NCBI GenBank assembly: GCA_021648125.1
Contig: JAKITK010000007.1
Location: forward strand, 27,059 to 91,058
Direction: 5' to 3'
Length of the DNA stretch: 64,000 bases
Source: Lysobacterales bacterium
Lineage (GTDB): Bacteria > Pseudomonadota > Gammaproteobacteria > Xanthomonadales > SZUA-36
The stretch's first letter is position 1, and each line of letters opens with the position of its first letter. The notes under the pieces were generated by a model, which saw nothing but the letters and a program-made list of their open reading frames with translations, searched no databases and had not been told where the DNA came from. This document shows, piece after piece, positions 46,636 through 57,061 of this stretch. The translations under genes were made by a program, and so were the position numbers.

Positions 46636-46712
46636 TGGTGGCTATGGGTGGACTTGAACCACCGACCTCAGCATTATGAATGCCGCGCTCTAACCAGCTG
46701 AGCTACATAGCC
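46636..46712 (-). tRNA. tRNA-Met (CAT anticodon), elongator type
   Basis: On the minus strand it reads GGCTATGTAGCTCAGCTGG onward, with a 7-bp acceptor stem (GGCTATG/CATAGCC), D-arm, anticodon loop ATTCATAAT with CAT, T-arm GGTTCAAGTCC and encoded CCA. Total 77 bases. It resembles E. coli elongator tRNA-Met and is not the initiator. The 3' 36 bases are repeated at 45192, so this is the integration target of the adjacent segment. Confidence 0.95.
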
Positions 46713-46875
46713 TTATTTCAGAAACCTTTGGTGGTTTCTTTAAATTTCCTGAAAATGAATCAGGGCGCGAGATTGTCTACATTTAAGCGTTAAATGTCAA
46801 GTCTGACGCGCTTTTATTGCGCTTTTTAGTAAGAAATTTCTAATTTGTCCCATCCTGATATAAATCAGTGGCTTA

Positions 46876-47811
46876 TTAAAAGCGGTATCCAAATGCTTTG
46901 AAGAACATTTCTTCAAATTCAGGCATGCTAAATTTGTGATTTTGTGGACCCTGGTGTCGGATTTTAATAGAACCCAATAATGAGCCCAAACGGCAGGATG
47001 TCGGTAGATCCATGTTGTTTAGAAGACCATGAATCAGGCCGGCACGATAGGCATCACCACAGCCGGTTGGGTCGATCACTTTATCGACTTTTGGTGTGCT
47101 TATTGAGGTGCTGCCCTCGCGGGTGTAAATGGTAGAGCCATTGGCACCGTGGGTGACAATGTAGGCATCCAGTTGTGCGGCGATCTGGTTAGCGCTTAAG
47201 TCGGTTCTTTCCTGAACTACCTCTGCTTCGTAATCGTTAACAATTACCCATTGAGCACGGTCAATAAATTCGACTAAATCATCCCCTTGGAATAGCGGCA
47301 TGGCTTGACCTAGGTCAAAAATATGTGGAATCCCACGGTCGGCAAATTGCTGACTATGTTGGATCATTCCTTCACGACTGTCGGGGCCTACAAGGCCAAT
47401 AGAGATGTCACCACCCGCGTCGAGTATTCGGTTGCGGGTACTGAACATCATTGCGCCAGGGTGAAATGCGGTGATCTGGTTACCGTCCAAGTCAGTAGTG
47501 ATGAATGCCTGGGGGGTAAACTGGTCTTCAATTATCTGAACATAATCCAGCGGGATACCCAGTTTTTCAAAACGTTGCTGATACGGGGTGAAATCTTCGC
47601 CGACAGTTGCCATTGGGTAGGCTTTAGTGCCCAGCAGGTTTATGTTGTAGACGATATTGCCGGCAACACCACCAAACTCGCGACGCATTTCCGGTACTAG
47701 GAAGGCTACATTCAGCATATGCAGCTTATCGGGAAGTATATGTTCTTGGAAACGGTCGGGAAACACCATAATGGTGTCATAGGCGAGTGACCCGCAAATA
47801 AGAGCTGACAT
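46876..47811 (-). CDS. PfkB-family carbohydrate/nucleoside kinase
   Basis: A 311-residue ribokinase-fold protein: MSALICGSLAYDTIMVFPDR, GGVAGNIVYNINLLG at the first sugar-binding motif, and the signature DPTGCGDAYRAGLIHGL with the catalytic Asp. It resembles bacterial proteins annotated as adenosine or ribokinase-like; the substrate is not clear. It is divergent from mreB, with 281 bases between. Confidence 0.88.
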   Translation of the reverse strand: MSALICGSLAYDTIMVFPDRFQEHILPDKLHMLNVAFLVPEMRREFGGVAGNIVYNINLLGTKAYPMATVGEDFTPYQQRFEKLGIPLDYVQIIEDQFTPQAFITTDLDGNQITAFHPGAMMFSTRNRILDAGGDISIGLVGPDSREGMIQHSQQFADRGIPHIFDLGQAMPLFQGDDLVEFIDRAQWVIVNDYEAEVVQERTDLSANQIAAQLDAYIVTHGANGSTIYTREGSTSISTPKVDKVIDPTGCGDAYRAGLIHGLLNNMDLPTSCRLGSLLGSIKIRHQGPQNHKFSMPEFEEMFFKAFGYRF

Positions 47812-48080
47812 AGCTTGAAATCCTGAATGTTGGGTTTAGGCTGGTTGCTGCCGATAATAAATTCTGCCGGTATTTTAGCGTAGATATAGTTTGTAAGTGT
47901 TGGTTTTGCGAAATTAATATTAATTAGAGGATGATTAATGTGCACGGAATTACCTCAATTCAGCGGTATTTGATTGTGGAATCGGTTTATTTTGTGAAAT
48001 CTATGTTAAAGCTTGAAAATAGTTGGTTTCGGGCTTGCTTATATTGGTCAATAACTGCTAAATTAAAGCTCTTTTTATAG

Positions 48081-49139
<1,059 letters not shown>

Positions 49140-49190
49140 CCCGATGCCAGCAAGCGCTAGCCTAAAGTTAATACCAACACGGAGGTTGCT

Positions 49191-50138
49191 ATGCCTTCGT
49201 CAATAAATCGAAATGCATCCAGTCTGTTCACCAGCAATGGCTTTTCAACCGCCCGGTTGATGGCATATTGCCTTGCCGCTGTGTTGTTAATGGCGCTGGA
49301 TCAACGGGGCGCATATAACCAAAAAATCCGAACCTCACTTGCCACCCTAGTATCACCGGTGCAGATGTTAGCCAGTCTGCCGGTTGAAATGTTCGAGGCG
49401 ATCGGCGAAAACCTGGTTGCCAGAGAAAACTTGCTGACTATTAACCAAAACCTGGAAGATCGTCTGTTACGCCAGCAGGTTAAGCTAAGTCGATTGAGTG
49501 CGCTTGAAGATGAAGCCCGACGATTACGCTCCTTGTTGGGCGCACGCAGTGGATTGCGGGTAAACACTCTGGTGGCAGAATTACTGCATATAGATTTAGA
49601 TCCTTATTCCCATAAGGTTATTGTCGACCGGGGACAAAATGATGGTGTCTTTGCAGGCATGGTTGTTCTGGATGCGGGCGGGGTGATGGGCCAGGTGGAT
49701 ATCGCCAGTCCGGAAACGGCTGAAATTATTCTAATTTCTGATCCGGATCATGCCCTGCCAGTGCAAGTAGCGCGCACAGGAATGCGCTCGATCGCCTTCG
49801 GAACCGGTGATACTTCCATTTTGATGTTGCCCAATGTTTCCATTAATGCCGACATTAAACAGGGTGATCTATTACAGACTTCCGGGATGGGACAACTTTT
49901 TCCAGCGGGATACTCTGTTGCCCGGGTGATGTCGGTAGAGCGAAGCCCGGGGCATCCTTTTGCACGCGTGTGGGCGCGACCATTGTCTCAACTGGATCGG
50001 GCCCGCGAAGTATTGGTGTTGTTTCCCGAAAAAACGATCGATAAATCCACGCAAGACAATGCTGAATCGGCAGTGCTACCTAAAGCAGACCCGAAAGCCC
50101 CGGAAGCTGATACAAGCGCTGTGAGTGATAGCCGATGA
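49191..50138 (+). CDS. mreC: Rod shape-determining protein MreC
   Basis: A 315-residue bitopic protein: an N-terminal membrane segment (LMAYCLAAVLLMALDQRG), a coiled coil (about residues 65-105), then two beta-barrel domains. Conserved blocks are LIVDRGQ-type HKVIVDRGQNDGVFAGMVV and ILISDPDHALPVQVARTG. A Pro/Ala-rich tail follows. The ATG follows GGAGG. It overlaps mreD by four bases. Confidence 0.93.
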   Translation: MPSSINRNASSLFTSNGFSTARLMAYCLAAVLLMALDQRGAYNQKIRTSLATLVSPVQMLASLPVEMFEAIGENLVARENLLTINQNLEDRLLRQQVKLSRLSALEDEARRLRSLLGARSGLRVNTLVAELLHIDLDPYSHKVIVDRGQNDGVFAGMVVLDAGGVMGQVDIASPETAEIILISDPDHALPVQVARTGMRSIAFGTGDTSILMLPNVSINADIKQGDLLQTSGMGQLFPAGYSVARVMSVERSPGHPFARVWARPLSQLDRAREVLVLFPEKTIDKSTQDNAESAVLPKADPKAPEADTSAVSDSR

Positions 50139-50620
50139 ACGCTCTGCGCGAGAAACAAAACTTGTTTTATCTGCTGCTGGGCCTGGGCTTGTTCCTGTCT
50201 TTATTGCCTCTGCCTGATAATTTGGAGGCTTTCCGGCCGCCGTGGGTTTCCTTACTGCTGATCTATATGTCATTACAGGGGTCGCGGCCAGTTAGCCTTG
50301 GTTTTGTGTTTTCATTGGGTTTGCTGGCAGATATTTTATTATCCAGTCTGATCGGTTTACACGCACTGCAGTGGGTGGTGTTGATGTTTCTGATGGCCAA
50401 ATTTTCGTCCAGAATTCGGTTCTCCTCGCCTTTACGACAAATGCTGACGGTTTTCTTTTTGTTGCTAAATGAACGCTTTATTCTGCTCTGGGTTTTATTA
50501 TTGCGCGGCGAGCACGGTCTCGGGTTTTACCTGTGGGTGCCGGCGATTATAGGCGCGCTGATCTGGCCCTTAATGTTTGTTTTCCTCAGCAGGCTGCGCC
50601 AGCTGAGCCAGCGAAACTGA
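50135..50620 (+). CDS. mreD: Rod shape-determining protein MreD
   Basis: A 161-residue protein with five membrane segments, including the characteristic PPWVSLLLIYMSLQ and GFVFSLGLLADILLSSLIGLH. MreD links MreB to MreC and the synthases. It overlaps mreC by ATGA and lies six bases before mrdA. Confidence 0.9.
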   Translation: MNALREKQNLFYLLLGLGLFLSLLPLPDNLEAFRPPWVSLLLIYMSLQGSRPVSLGFVFSLGLLADILLSSLIGLHALQWVVLMFLMAKFSSRIRFSSPLRQMLTVFFLLLNERFILLWVLLLRGEHGLGFYLWVPAIIGALIWPLMFVFLSRLRQLSQRN

Positions 50621-50626
50621 CCAATA

Positions 50627-52567
50627 ATGGTGGGCTATCATCACATTAAAGATGAGCACACGGAAAAGTCTTTATTCCGCTCCCGTGCGCTGCTTGCATT
50701 TATTCTCATTCTTTTGGCGCTGGTGTTGTTAGCCCTTCGGTTTACTTACCTGCAGGTTTGGAAACATGGGTCTTTTCAGGCACAGGCAGATAAAAATCGG
50801 ATTCGGGTGCAGGTTGTAGCGCCCAGTCGTGGCATGATTTATGACCGTAATGGGGTGTTGTTGGCAGAAAATAAACCCGCCTACCGATTAGAAATTACTG
50901 CTGAAAGGCTAGCTCGTCCTAAGGTTTCGGGGAAAAGGGTTTCCCGGCAGGCAGCACTTGAGACTACGCTGGCTGAGCTGGAAAAATTAATCGTCATTAC
51001 CCCGACTCAACGCCATCGATTTTTGCGCAAGATTCAACAGGTGAAAGCATTCCGACCGGTTTCCTTGCGCTTATCGTTAAGCGAGGCGGAAGTAAGCCGG
51101 GTAGCTGTCAACCGGCACCGTCTTCCCGGGGTAGAAATCACCCCCTATCTCACTCGTTACTATCCCGGTGGCGACGCTATGACGCATTTAACCGGCTATG
51201 TAGGCCGGATTGATGAAGGTGATTTAAAACAACTTGACCAGGATAATTATCTAGACAATACCCATATCGGCAAGACCGGGGTCGAAAGTTACCGGGAAGC
51301 GCTTTTACACGGTCAGAGTGGTTTTCAGAAAATTGAAACCAACGCCCAGGGCCGGGTATTGCGAGTACTCGAAAAAAAGGACCCCGAAGCCGGACAGGAC
51401 CTAATTCTGGCGATTGATTCCCGCTTGCAGCTGGCGGCCTGGGAAGCACTGGGAGACTATTCCGGTTCAATTGTTGCCATCGACCCGAATAATGGTGATG
51501 TTTTAGCCATGGTGAGCAAACCGGGTTTTGATGCAAACCTGTTTGTGAATGGCATTACCCAGTCGGATTACAGCCGTATTCTTAACGCCCCAGACCGCCC
51601 CCTGTTTAACCGGGCCTTGAAGGGTGGTTATGAGCCGGGCTCTACCTTTAAACCCTTTGTTGCCCTTGCCGGACTTGAGGGTGGCACGGTAAATGTTGAT
51701 ACGCGAGTATTTTCGTCCGGAGAATATTACCTACCAAAAGTTTCCCGCCCCTATGGTGATTGGAAAAAAGGTGGGCATGGTTGGGTCACTGTTCGCGCGG
51801 CATTGACCCAATCAGTGAATACTTATTTTTATGAACTGGGATACAAATTGGGCATTGATGCAATGCACGATTACATCCAGATGTTTGGTTTTGGGCAAAA
51901 AACAGGTATCGATTTATACGGTGAAGGCGTAGGTATATTGCCATCCCGTGCGTGGAAACGGGGGCGTTTTGACCAACCTTGGTACCCGGGTGAAACGGTG
52001 ATTGCTGCTATTGGTCAGGGTTATAATGTGGCAACCCCATTACAACTGGCAAGTGCCACAGCAACTCTTGCAATGAATGGCAAGCGCTTTACCCCGCGTT
52101 TGCTTCTTGGCTTAAAAAAATACGGTCATAAAAGCACCGACTGGTTGCCAGCCAGTGAGGCTACTTTGGTGCCGGTAGTAGACCCTAAAAATTGGGCTGC
52201 TGTGCGGGGTGGTATGGAGGATGTGGTCAACAGTGCTACGGGTACGGCACGATTAATCAGTATTGACGCTGTTTATCGTATTGCCGGGAAATCCGGAACA
52301 TCACAGGTGTTCAAGCTCGCTGAAGGCCAGGAATACGATGCACAAACCATTGATCGCCGCCTGCGCGATAACGCGTTGTTTGTTGCCTGGGCGCCCGCTG
52401 AAGCACCTAAAATAGTTGTGGCAATCATTATCGAGCACTCGCTCGGTGGCGGCTCCAGCACGGCCGCACCTATCGCCCGAATTCTATTGGATCAATGGCT
52501 GCTCACAGCTGATCAAGTTGAAGCTATCAGCAGCGATGCCCTCACACAAAGGCGCTCGGTCGAATGA
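50627..52567 (+). CDS. mrdA: Penicillin-binding protein 2, elongasome transpeptidase
   Basis: A 646-residue class B PBP. One membrane helix (ALLAFILILLALVLLALRFT), the pedestal domain, then the transpeptidase. The active Ser lies in EPGSTFKPFVALAGLEG, SxN in TQSVNTYFYELG, and KTG-box in AGKSGTSQVFKL. It cross-links peptidoglycan during side-wall growth together with RodA. It overlaps rodA by four bases. Confidence 0.96.
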   Translation: MVGYHHIKDEHTEKSLFRSRALLAFILILLALVLLALRFTYLQVWKHGSFQAQADKNRIRVQVVAPSRGMIYDRNGVLLAENKPAYRLEITAERLARPKVSGKRVSRQAALETTLAELEKLIVITPTQRHRFLRKIQQVKAFRPVSLRLSLSEAEVSRVAVNRHRLPGVEITPYLTRYYPGGDAMTHLTGYVGRIDEGDLKQLDQDNYLDNTHIGKTGVESYREALLHGQSGFQKIETNAQGRVLRVLEKKDPEAGQDLILAIDSRLQLAAWEALGDYSGSIVAIDPNNGDVLAMVSKPGFDANLFVNGITQSDYSRILNAPDRPLFNRALKGGYEPGSTFKPFVALAGLEGGTVNVDTRVFSSGEYYLPKVSRPYGDWKKGGHGWVTVRAALTQSVNTYFYELGYKLGIDAMHDYIQMFGFGQKTGIDLYGEGVGILPSRAWKRGRFDQPWYPGETVIAAIGQGYNVATPLQLASATATLAMNGKRFTPRLLLGLKKYGHKSTDWLPASEATLVPVVDPKNWAAVRGGMEDVVNSATGTARLISIDAVYRIAGKSGTSQVFKLAEGQEYDAQTIDRRLRDNALFVAWAPAEAPKIVVAIIIEHSLGGGSSTAAPIARILLDQWLLTADQVEAISSDALTQRRSVE

Positions 52568-53661
52568 TGAAACCATCACTTATTCCTGGTTGGATCAGCC
52601 GACCTCGACTGGATTATCCCTTGTTGGCGGCGCTGGTGCTGGTGTCAATTGCGGGCTTGTTTGTTTTGTACAGCGCCAGCGACGGTAATCAACGGCTGGT
52701 TACTAATCAGGCGATTCGCCTAGGTATCGGCTTTGCCGGTCTATTGCTTATCGCCTTGTTGCCACCACGACTATTTCGTCATTGGTCATTCTGGCTTTAT
52801 TCTCTGGGGATGTTACTGTTGCTGGCAACGGCGGTTTTCGGCGAAGGTCGGGGTGCAGACCGTTGGCTGGATTTATCGGTAGTTCGTTTCCAGCCTTCTG
52901 AGTTGATGAAGCTGGTGGTGCCGATGACGGTGGCCGCGTGGTTACACAATAAATTATTACCGCCGGGTTGGCGAGAACTACTGGTTGCGGTGTTTATTAT
53001 TGTGTTGCCCATGTTGTTGATTATCCGTCAACCGGATCTGGGCACGGCTTTATTGGTTGGTATGAGCGGCGTGTTTGTGCTTTTTCTTGCGGGTATTCGC
53101 TGGCGGGTGATATTTTCGTTTGCAGGACTGGCTGCGGCAGCAGCACCGATTATGTGGGCGTTTATGCATGAGTACCAACGCAATCGGGTACGCACATTTA
53201 TCAATCCTGAATCCGATCCACTGGGGCATGGATGGAACATCATCCAGTCCAAAATCGCGGTAGGTTCGGGCGGTCTTAATGGTAAAGGCTGGATGCAGGG
53301 AACCCAATCTCAGCTGGAATTTCTGCCGGAACATACCACCGACTTTATCATGGGTGTTTTGGCCGAAGAATTTGGCTTGCTGGGTGTTTTGCTACTGCTG
53401 TCGGTATATTTATTTATCATCGGTCGCAGCCTGTATTTGGCAAGCCATGCTAGGGACACATTTTCACGCTTGCTCTGTGGTAGTCTGGCAATGATATTTT
53501 TTGTTTATGTGATGGTAAACGGTGGCATGATCACGGGAATCCTGCCGGTGGTCGGTATACCGTTGCCACTAATTAGTTATGGTGGCACATCAGTGGTAAC
53601 GCTGTTGGCTGGATTTGGTCTGATTATGTCAGCCTGGGCTCATCGGCGGTTTATCCGCTGA
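52564..53661 (+). CDS. rodA: Rod shape-determining protein RodA (SEDS glycosyltransferase)
   Basis: A 365-residue SEDS protein with ten membrane segments. Marks are GRGADRWLDLSVVRFQPSEL, IRQPDLGTALLVGMSGVFVL, and the C-terminal PLPLISYGGTSVVTLLAGFG. It polymerises glycan strands with PBP2. The start overlaps mrdA (ATGA). Confidence 0.96.
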   Translation: MMKPSLIPGWISRPRLDYPLLAALVLVSIAGLFVLYSASDGNQRLVTNQAIRLGIGFAGLLLIALLPPRLFRHWSFWLYSLGMLLLLATAVFGEGRGADRWLDLSVVRFQPSELMKLVVPMTVAAWLHNKLLPPGWRELLVAVFIIVLPMLLIIRQPDLGTALLVGMSGVFVLFLAGIRWRVIFSFAGLAAAAAPIMWAFMHEYQRNRVRTFINPESDPLGHGWNIIQSKIAVGSGGLNGKGWMQGTQSQLEFLPEHTTDFIMGVLAEEFGLLGVLLLLSVYLFIIGRSLYLASHARDTFSRLLCGSLAMIFFVYVMVNGGMITGILPVVGIPLPLISYGGTSVVTLLAGFGLIMSAWAHRRFIR

Positions 53662-53695
53662 TATAGATATCAGTTTATTTTTTATTAAAAGGAAT

Positions 53696-54685
53696 ATGTT
53701 TGTGAATAAAACCGTATTAATAATCAGCATGCTGGTACTGGGTTTTTACTGCAGCAATGTAATCGCAGAAAAAAAACACCCCGGTCAGGACGAACTGGTC
53801 GCTAGAATTGTAGCAACCGGTCAATACAATAAAGCAGAGGTAGAAGAAATTCTGGGCGCTGCTGTGTATAAACAAAAAATTCTGGATATTTATACACGCA
53901 CCGCAGAATCCAAGCCCTGGTATACCTATCGGCCAATCTTTATGACCGATCAACGGGTCAGCGAAGGCCTGGAATTTTGGAATGATAACCAAAAAGCCAT
54001 TAGTGATGCGGCAGAAAAATCAGGGGTAGATGAAGAAATTATCGTGGCGGTCATTGGTGTGGAAACCTACTATGGCCGCATCCTCGGTAATTATCGGGTG
54101 CTAGATGCCTTGATGACGCTGGCTTTCTACCACCCAACCCGTAAAACTTTTTTCTCAAAAGAGCTGGTGGAGTATTTATTACTTAGCCAGGAAGAACACT
54201 TGGCGTTATACGAAATTAAAGGTAGTTATGCCGGGGCGATGGGGCTCGGGCAGTTTATGCCCAGCTCGTATCGGGCTTATGCCCTGGATGGCGATGGCGA
54301 TGGTCGCCGGGATCTTTGGGGTTCTCGCATAGATGCCATTGCCAGCGTAGCGAATTACTTTAATGCCCATCATTGGCGTAAAGGTGAGCTGATTGCGTTA
54401 CCGGCACAACCTACAGCTACGGCGGCGCCCAAGAAAAAATCAAAAATGGGTAAGCCGGCATCTACAGTGGCGGCTTATCAGGCCGAGGGTTACTCTGCCG
54501 TGGGTGAGGTTGCCGGCAATACCGCGGCTAACCTGATTGTGCTTGAGCAGAAAACAGGCAATGATTATTGGTTAACCTTCCACAATTTTTATGTGATAAC
54601 CCGATATAACCGCAGCCGCATGTACGCGATGGTGGTGAAGCAGCTAAGTGAAAAGCTGCGTGCCGGTCGTGATGCGAGTTTGTGA
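53696..54685 (+). CDS. mltB: Lytic murein transglycosylase B
   Basis: A 329-residue enzyme with the family blocks IVAVIGVETYYGRILGNY (catalytic Glu), LAFYHPTRKTFF, GAMGLGQFMPSSYRAYA and RRDLWGSRIDAIASVANYF. It cleaves glycan to 1,6-anhydroMurNAc. The N-terminus is a signal peptide ending near AEKKH. The ATG at 53696 is only two bases from GGA; GTG at 53702 gives better spacing and is an alternative start. The order rodA-mltB-rlpA is as in Pseudomonas. Confidence 0.92.
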   Translation: MFVNKTVLIISMLVLGFYCSNVIAEKKHPGQDELVARIVATGQYNKAEVEEILGAAVYKQKILDIYTRTAESKPWYTYRPIFMTDQRVSEGLEFWNDNQKAISDAAEKSGVDEEIIVAVIGVETYYGRILGNYRVLDALMTLAFYHPTRKTFFSKELVEYLLLSQEEHLALYEIKGSYAGAMGLGQFMPSSYRAYALDGDGDGRRDLWGSRIDAIASVANYFNAHHWRKGELIALPAQPTATAAPKKKSKMGKPASTVAAYQAEGYSAVGEVAGNTAANLIVLEQKTGNDYWLTFHNFYVITRYNRSRMYAMVVKQLSEKLRAGRDASL

Positions 54686-55482
54686 TGTCTGACGGGTTTA
54701 GAGTGCTTAAATGGGTGTTACCTATAATACTGCTGGCAAGCTTGTTGGTTGCCTGTGGCGGCAAAGGCAAGTCCGATAATCAAGCGGATGGCCCACCCGC
54801 GAAACAACTCAATCCGAAAGATGTAAAAGTGCTCAAACCCCGACCAGAACCTCGCGCCCGCTATGGTAATCACTCACCCTATACTGTGCTCGGCAAAACT
54901 TATACGGTGTTACCTACAGCCGATGGATACCACCAGAGAGGCATTGCCTCATGGTATGGGCAGAAGTTTCATGGGCGCAAAACTTCGAGCGGTGAAGTCT
55001 ATGATATGTATGTCGCTACTGCAGCTCATAAGTCGCTACCCCTGCCGACTTATGCTGAAGTGATCAATCTGGATAACGGCAAAAAGTTGATCGTAAAAAT
55101 CAATGATCGCGGCCCTTTTCATGCTGATCGTATTATCGATCTTTCCTATGGCGCGGCTGTTTTATTGGGTGTCGACCGCAGCGGTACGGCACGGGTAGAG
55201 GTTCGCAGCATTACTTTTGCCAAGAACAAAACACATTCCGGTGGTGTAAGTAATGTGCTCTATCAGGTCGGTGCATACAGCTCCAAGCATGCCGGTAAAG
55301 CGGTTGCAGCGCAGCTGGAGGACGCCGGATTGAAAAAAGTCAGCGTAGAAAAAACTCGCAGCGGCGGCAAAAAGGTCTGGCGGGTACGCGTCGGCCCTAT
55401 CACTGACAGTGAAAAAGCCTGGCGCTATGAACAGAAAATCATTGAACTTGGTCTCGGTCGCCCCCATCGTGTTGGCAACTAA
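54685..55482 (+). CDS. rlpA: Septal ring lytic transglycosylase RlpA
   Basis: A 265-residue lipoprotein (lipobox LLVAC). The double-psi barrel has IASWYGQKFHGRKTSSGEVY and IVKINDRGPFHADRIIDLSY with the catalytic Asp/Glu, then a C-terminal SPOR domain (YQVGAYSSKHAGKAVAAQLE) that binds denuded glycan. The frame has a GTG at 54682, but the ATG at 54685 overlaps the mltB stop by one base and is preferred. Confidence 0.93.
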   Translation: MSDGFRVLKWVLPIILLASLLVACGGKGKSDNQADGPPAKQLNPKDVKVLKPRPEPRARYGNHSPYTVLGKTYTVLPTADGYHQRGIASWYGQKFHGRKTSSGEVYDMYVATAAHKSLPLPTYAEVINLDNGKKLIVKINDRGPFHADRIIDLSYGAAVLLGVDRSGTARVEVRSITFAKNKTHSGGVSNVLYQVGAYSSKHAGKAVAAQLEDAGLKKVSVEKTRSGGKKVWRVRVGPITDSEKAWRYEQKIIELGLGRPHRVGN

Positions 55483-55518
55483 TAAGGTAAGATAGCACTC
55501 TATTCGCTATATACAGAC

Positions 55519-56760
55519 ATGATGACCAATAAATTACTCAATACTCTGGTGTATAAACAAGGCTATGTTTTGCTGCTGCTGGTATTTTTACTGGCGGCTC
55601 TGGCAGTGCCGGTATCGCTGGCAGCCCAGGAGAAAAGCTCGACAGCTACAGTTAAACCAGCTAGGGCACCCATGCCGGCAGCTCCGCAGTTAAACGCAAA
55701 GAGCTATTTTCTGCAGGATTTTCAGAGTGGTACCATCCTCGCTGAAAAGAATGCTGATTTACGCGTAGACCCCGCCAGTATTACCAAGCTAATGACCAGT
55801 TATGTGGTTTTTAATGAATTGAAACAGGGCAAGCTCGCACTGACTGATATTTCAACTATCAGCGAAAAGGCGTGGCGTACCGAAGGCTCGCGCATGTTTA
55901 TCGAGGTTGGTAAACAGGTAAGTATTGAAGACCTCATCAAGGGCATGGTTATTCAGTCTGGCAATGATGCTTCGGTGGCACTGGCTGAGCATATTGCCGG
56001 TACCGAAGATGCCTTTGCTAGCATGATGAATCATTATGCGCTTGAATTGGGCATGACCAACAGTCACTTTGTAAATGCGACTGGCTTACCCCATCCTGAG
56101 CATTATGTCACTGCTCGCGATATTGCCACTATGTCTACCGCTCTCATCTCCCAGTTTCCGGTTTATTACGCCTGGTATTCGGAAAAAGAATTTACCTTTA
56201 ATAAAATCCGCCAGCACAACCGCAATACTTTGTTGTGGCGCGATCCGTCGGTAGACGGCCTAAAAACAGGCCATACAGAGGCGGCGGGTTATTGCCTAAC
56301 AGCTTCTGCTATCAGAAAGGGTATGCGCCTGCTGGCCGTAATTATGGGTACTGATAGCCAGAAAGCCCGTACGGCGGATGCCCAGGCTATGCTCAATTAT
56401 GGTTTTCGCTTCTTTGAAACCCACCAACTGTATCAGGCAGACCAGCAAATTACCGAGGCTGTGGTATGGAGAGGTGAGTCTGAAGAAATACAGCTGAGTA
56501 TTGCCGAGGATTTTTTCGTCACCATCCAGCGCGGCCGCTACGACTCCCTGGATGCTAGGGTAACCATTGATCCGGAGCTGTCTGCACCCATCAGTAAGGG
56601 CCAGCCACTGGGTAAACTTCAGGTCTTTCTGGATGGCGAGGAAATTGGTTCTCGCCCATTGCTGGCTATGAATGATATTGCCGAAGCCGGGTTTTTTGGA
56701 CGCAGTTACGACAGTATACGCTTGTGGGTTGGTGGGCTGTTCGGAGGCTCTGATGAGTGA
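55519..56760 (+). CDS. dacA: D-alanyl-D-alanine carboxypeptidase (PBP5/6 type)
   Basis: A 413-residue protein: signal peptide (VLLLLVFLLAALAVPVSLAA), then the SxxK active site in DPASITKLMTSYVVF, SGN in VIQSGNDASVALAEHIAG and KTG in DGLKTGHTEAAGYCLTASA. The C-terminal domain and amphipathic membrane-anchoring helix (SYDSIRLWVGGLFGGSDE) are present. It trims pentapeptides. It overlaps ybeD by eight bases. Whether dacA or dacC is the better name cannot be told. Confidence 0.93.
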   Translation: MMTNKLLNTLVYKQGYVLLLLVFLLAALAVPVSLAAQEKSSTATVKPARAPMPAAPQLNAKSYFLQDFQSGTILAEKNADLRVDPASITKLMTSYVVFNELKQGKLALTDISTISEKAWRTEGSRMFIEVGKQVSIEDLIKGMVIQSGNDASVALAEHIAGTEDAFASMMNHYALELGMTNSHFVNATGLPHPEHYVTARDIATMSTALISQFPVYYAWYSEKEFTFNKIRQHNRNTLLWRDPSVDGLKTGHTEAAGYCLTASAIRKGMRLLAVIMGTDSQKARTADAQAMLNYGFRFFETHQLYQADQQITEAVVWRGESEEIQLSIAEDFFVTIQRGRYDSLDARVTIDPELSAPISKGQPLGKLQVFLDGEEIGSRPLLAMNDIAEAGFFGRSYDSIRLWVGGLFGGSDE

Positions 56761-57055
56761 TAGCAAGCACCTTGAAGCGGAGGCATTGCATGGAAAAGAA
56801 AAGGAAATTCTCAAGTTTCCGACAGAAATAGCAATCAAGGCCATGGGGCGTAGCTCAGATACCCTCGCTCTGCATGTTGGTGAACTCGTTGGCCCCCATG
56901 TTAGCGCTGATAAAATTATTTCAGTTACCACCAGACCCAGCAAGGCAGGGAATTTTTTGTCGGTTACGGTTAGGATTATTGCGGATTCCCGCGAGCAACT
57001 CGACACTATCTATCAAGCCCTGACCGATAGTGAAGAAGTATTGATGGCGCTGTAG
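56753..57055 (+). CDS. ybeD: YbeD/DUF493 family protein
   Basis: A 100-residue protein with LKFPTEIAIKAMGRSS, SKAGNFLSVTVRIIADSREQ and ALTDSEEVLMAL, the ACT-like DUF493 pattern. It lies between dacA and lipB, its normal place. The start is the ATG inside the dacA stop region; a longer frame to 56672 is only the other frame of dacA. Function is unknown; its constant neighbour is lipB. Confidence 0.92.
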   Translation: MSDSKHLEAEALHGKEKEILKFPTEIAIKAMGRSSDTLALHVGELVGPHVSADKIISVTTRPSKAGNFLSVTVRIIADSREQLDTIYQALTDSEEVLMAL

Positions 57056-57061
57056 AAGTTT

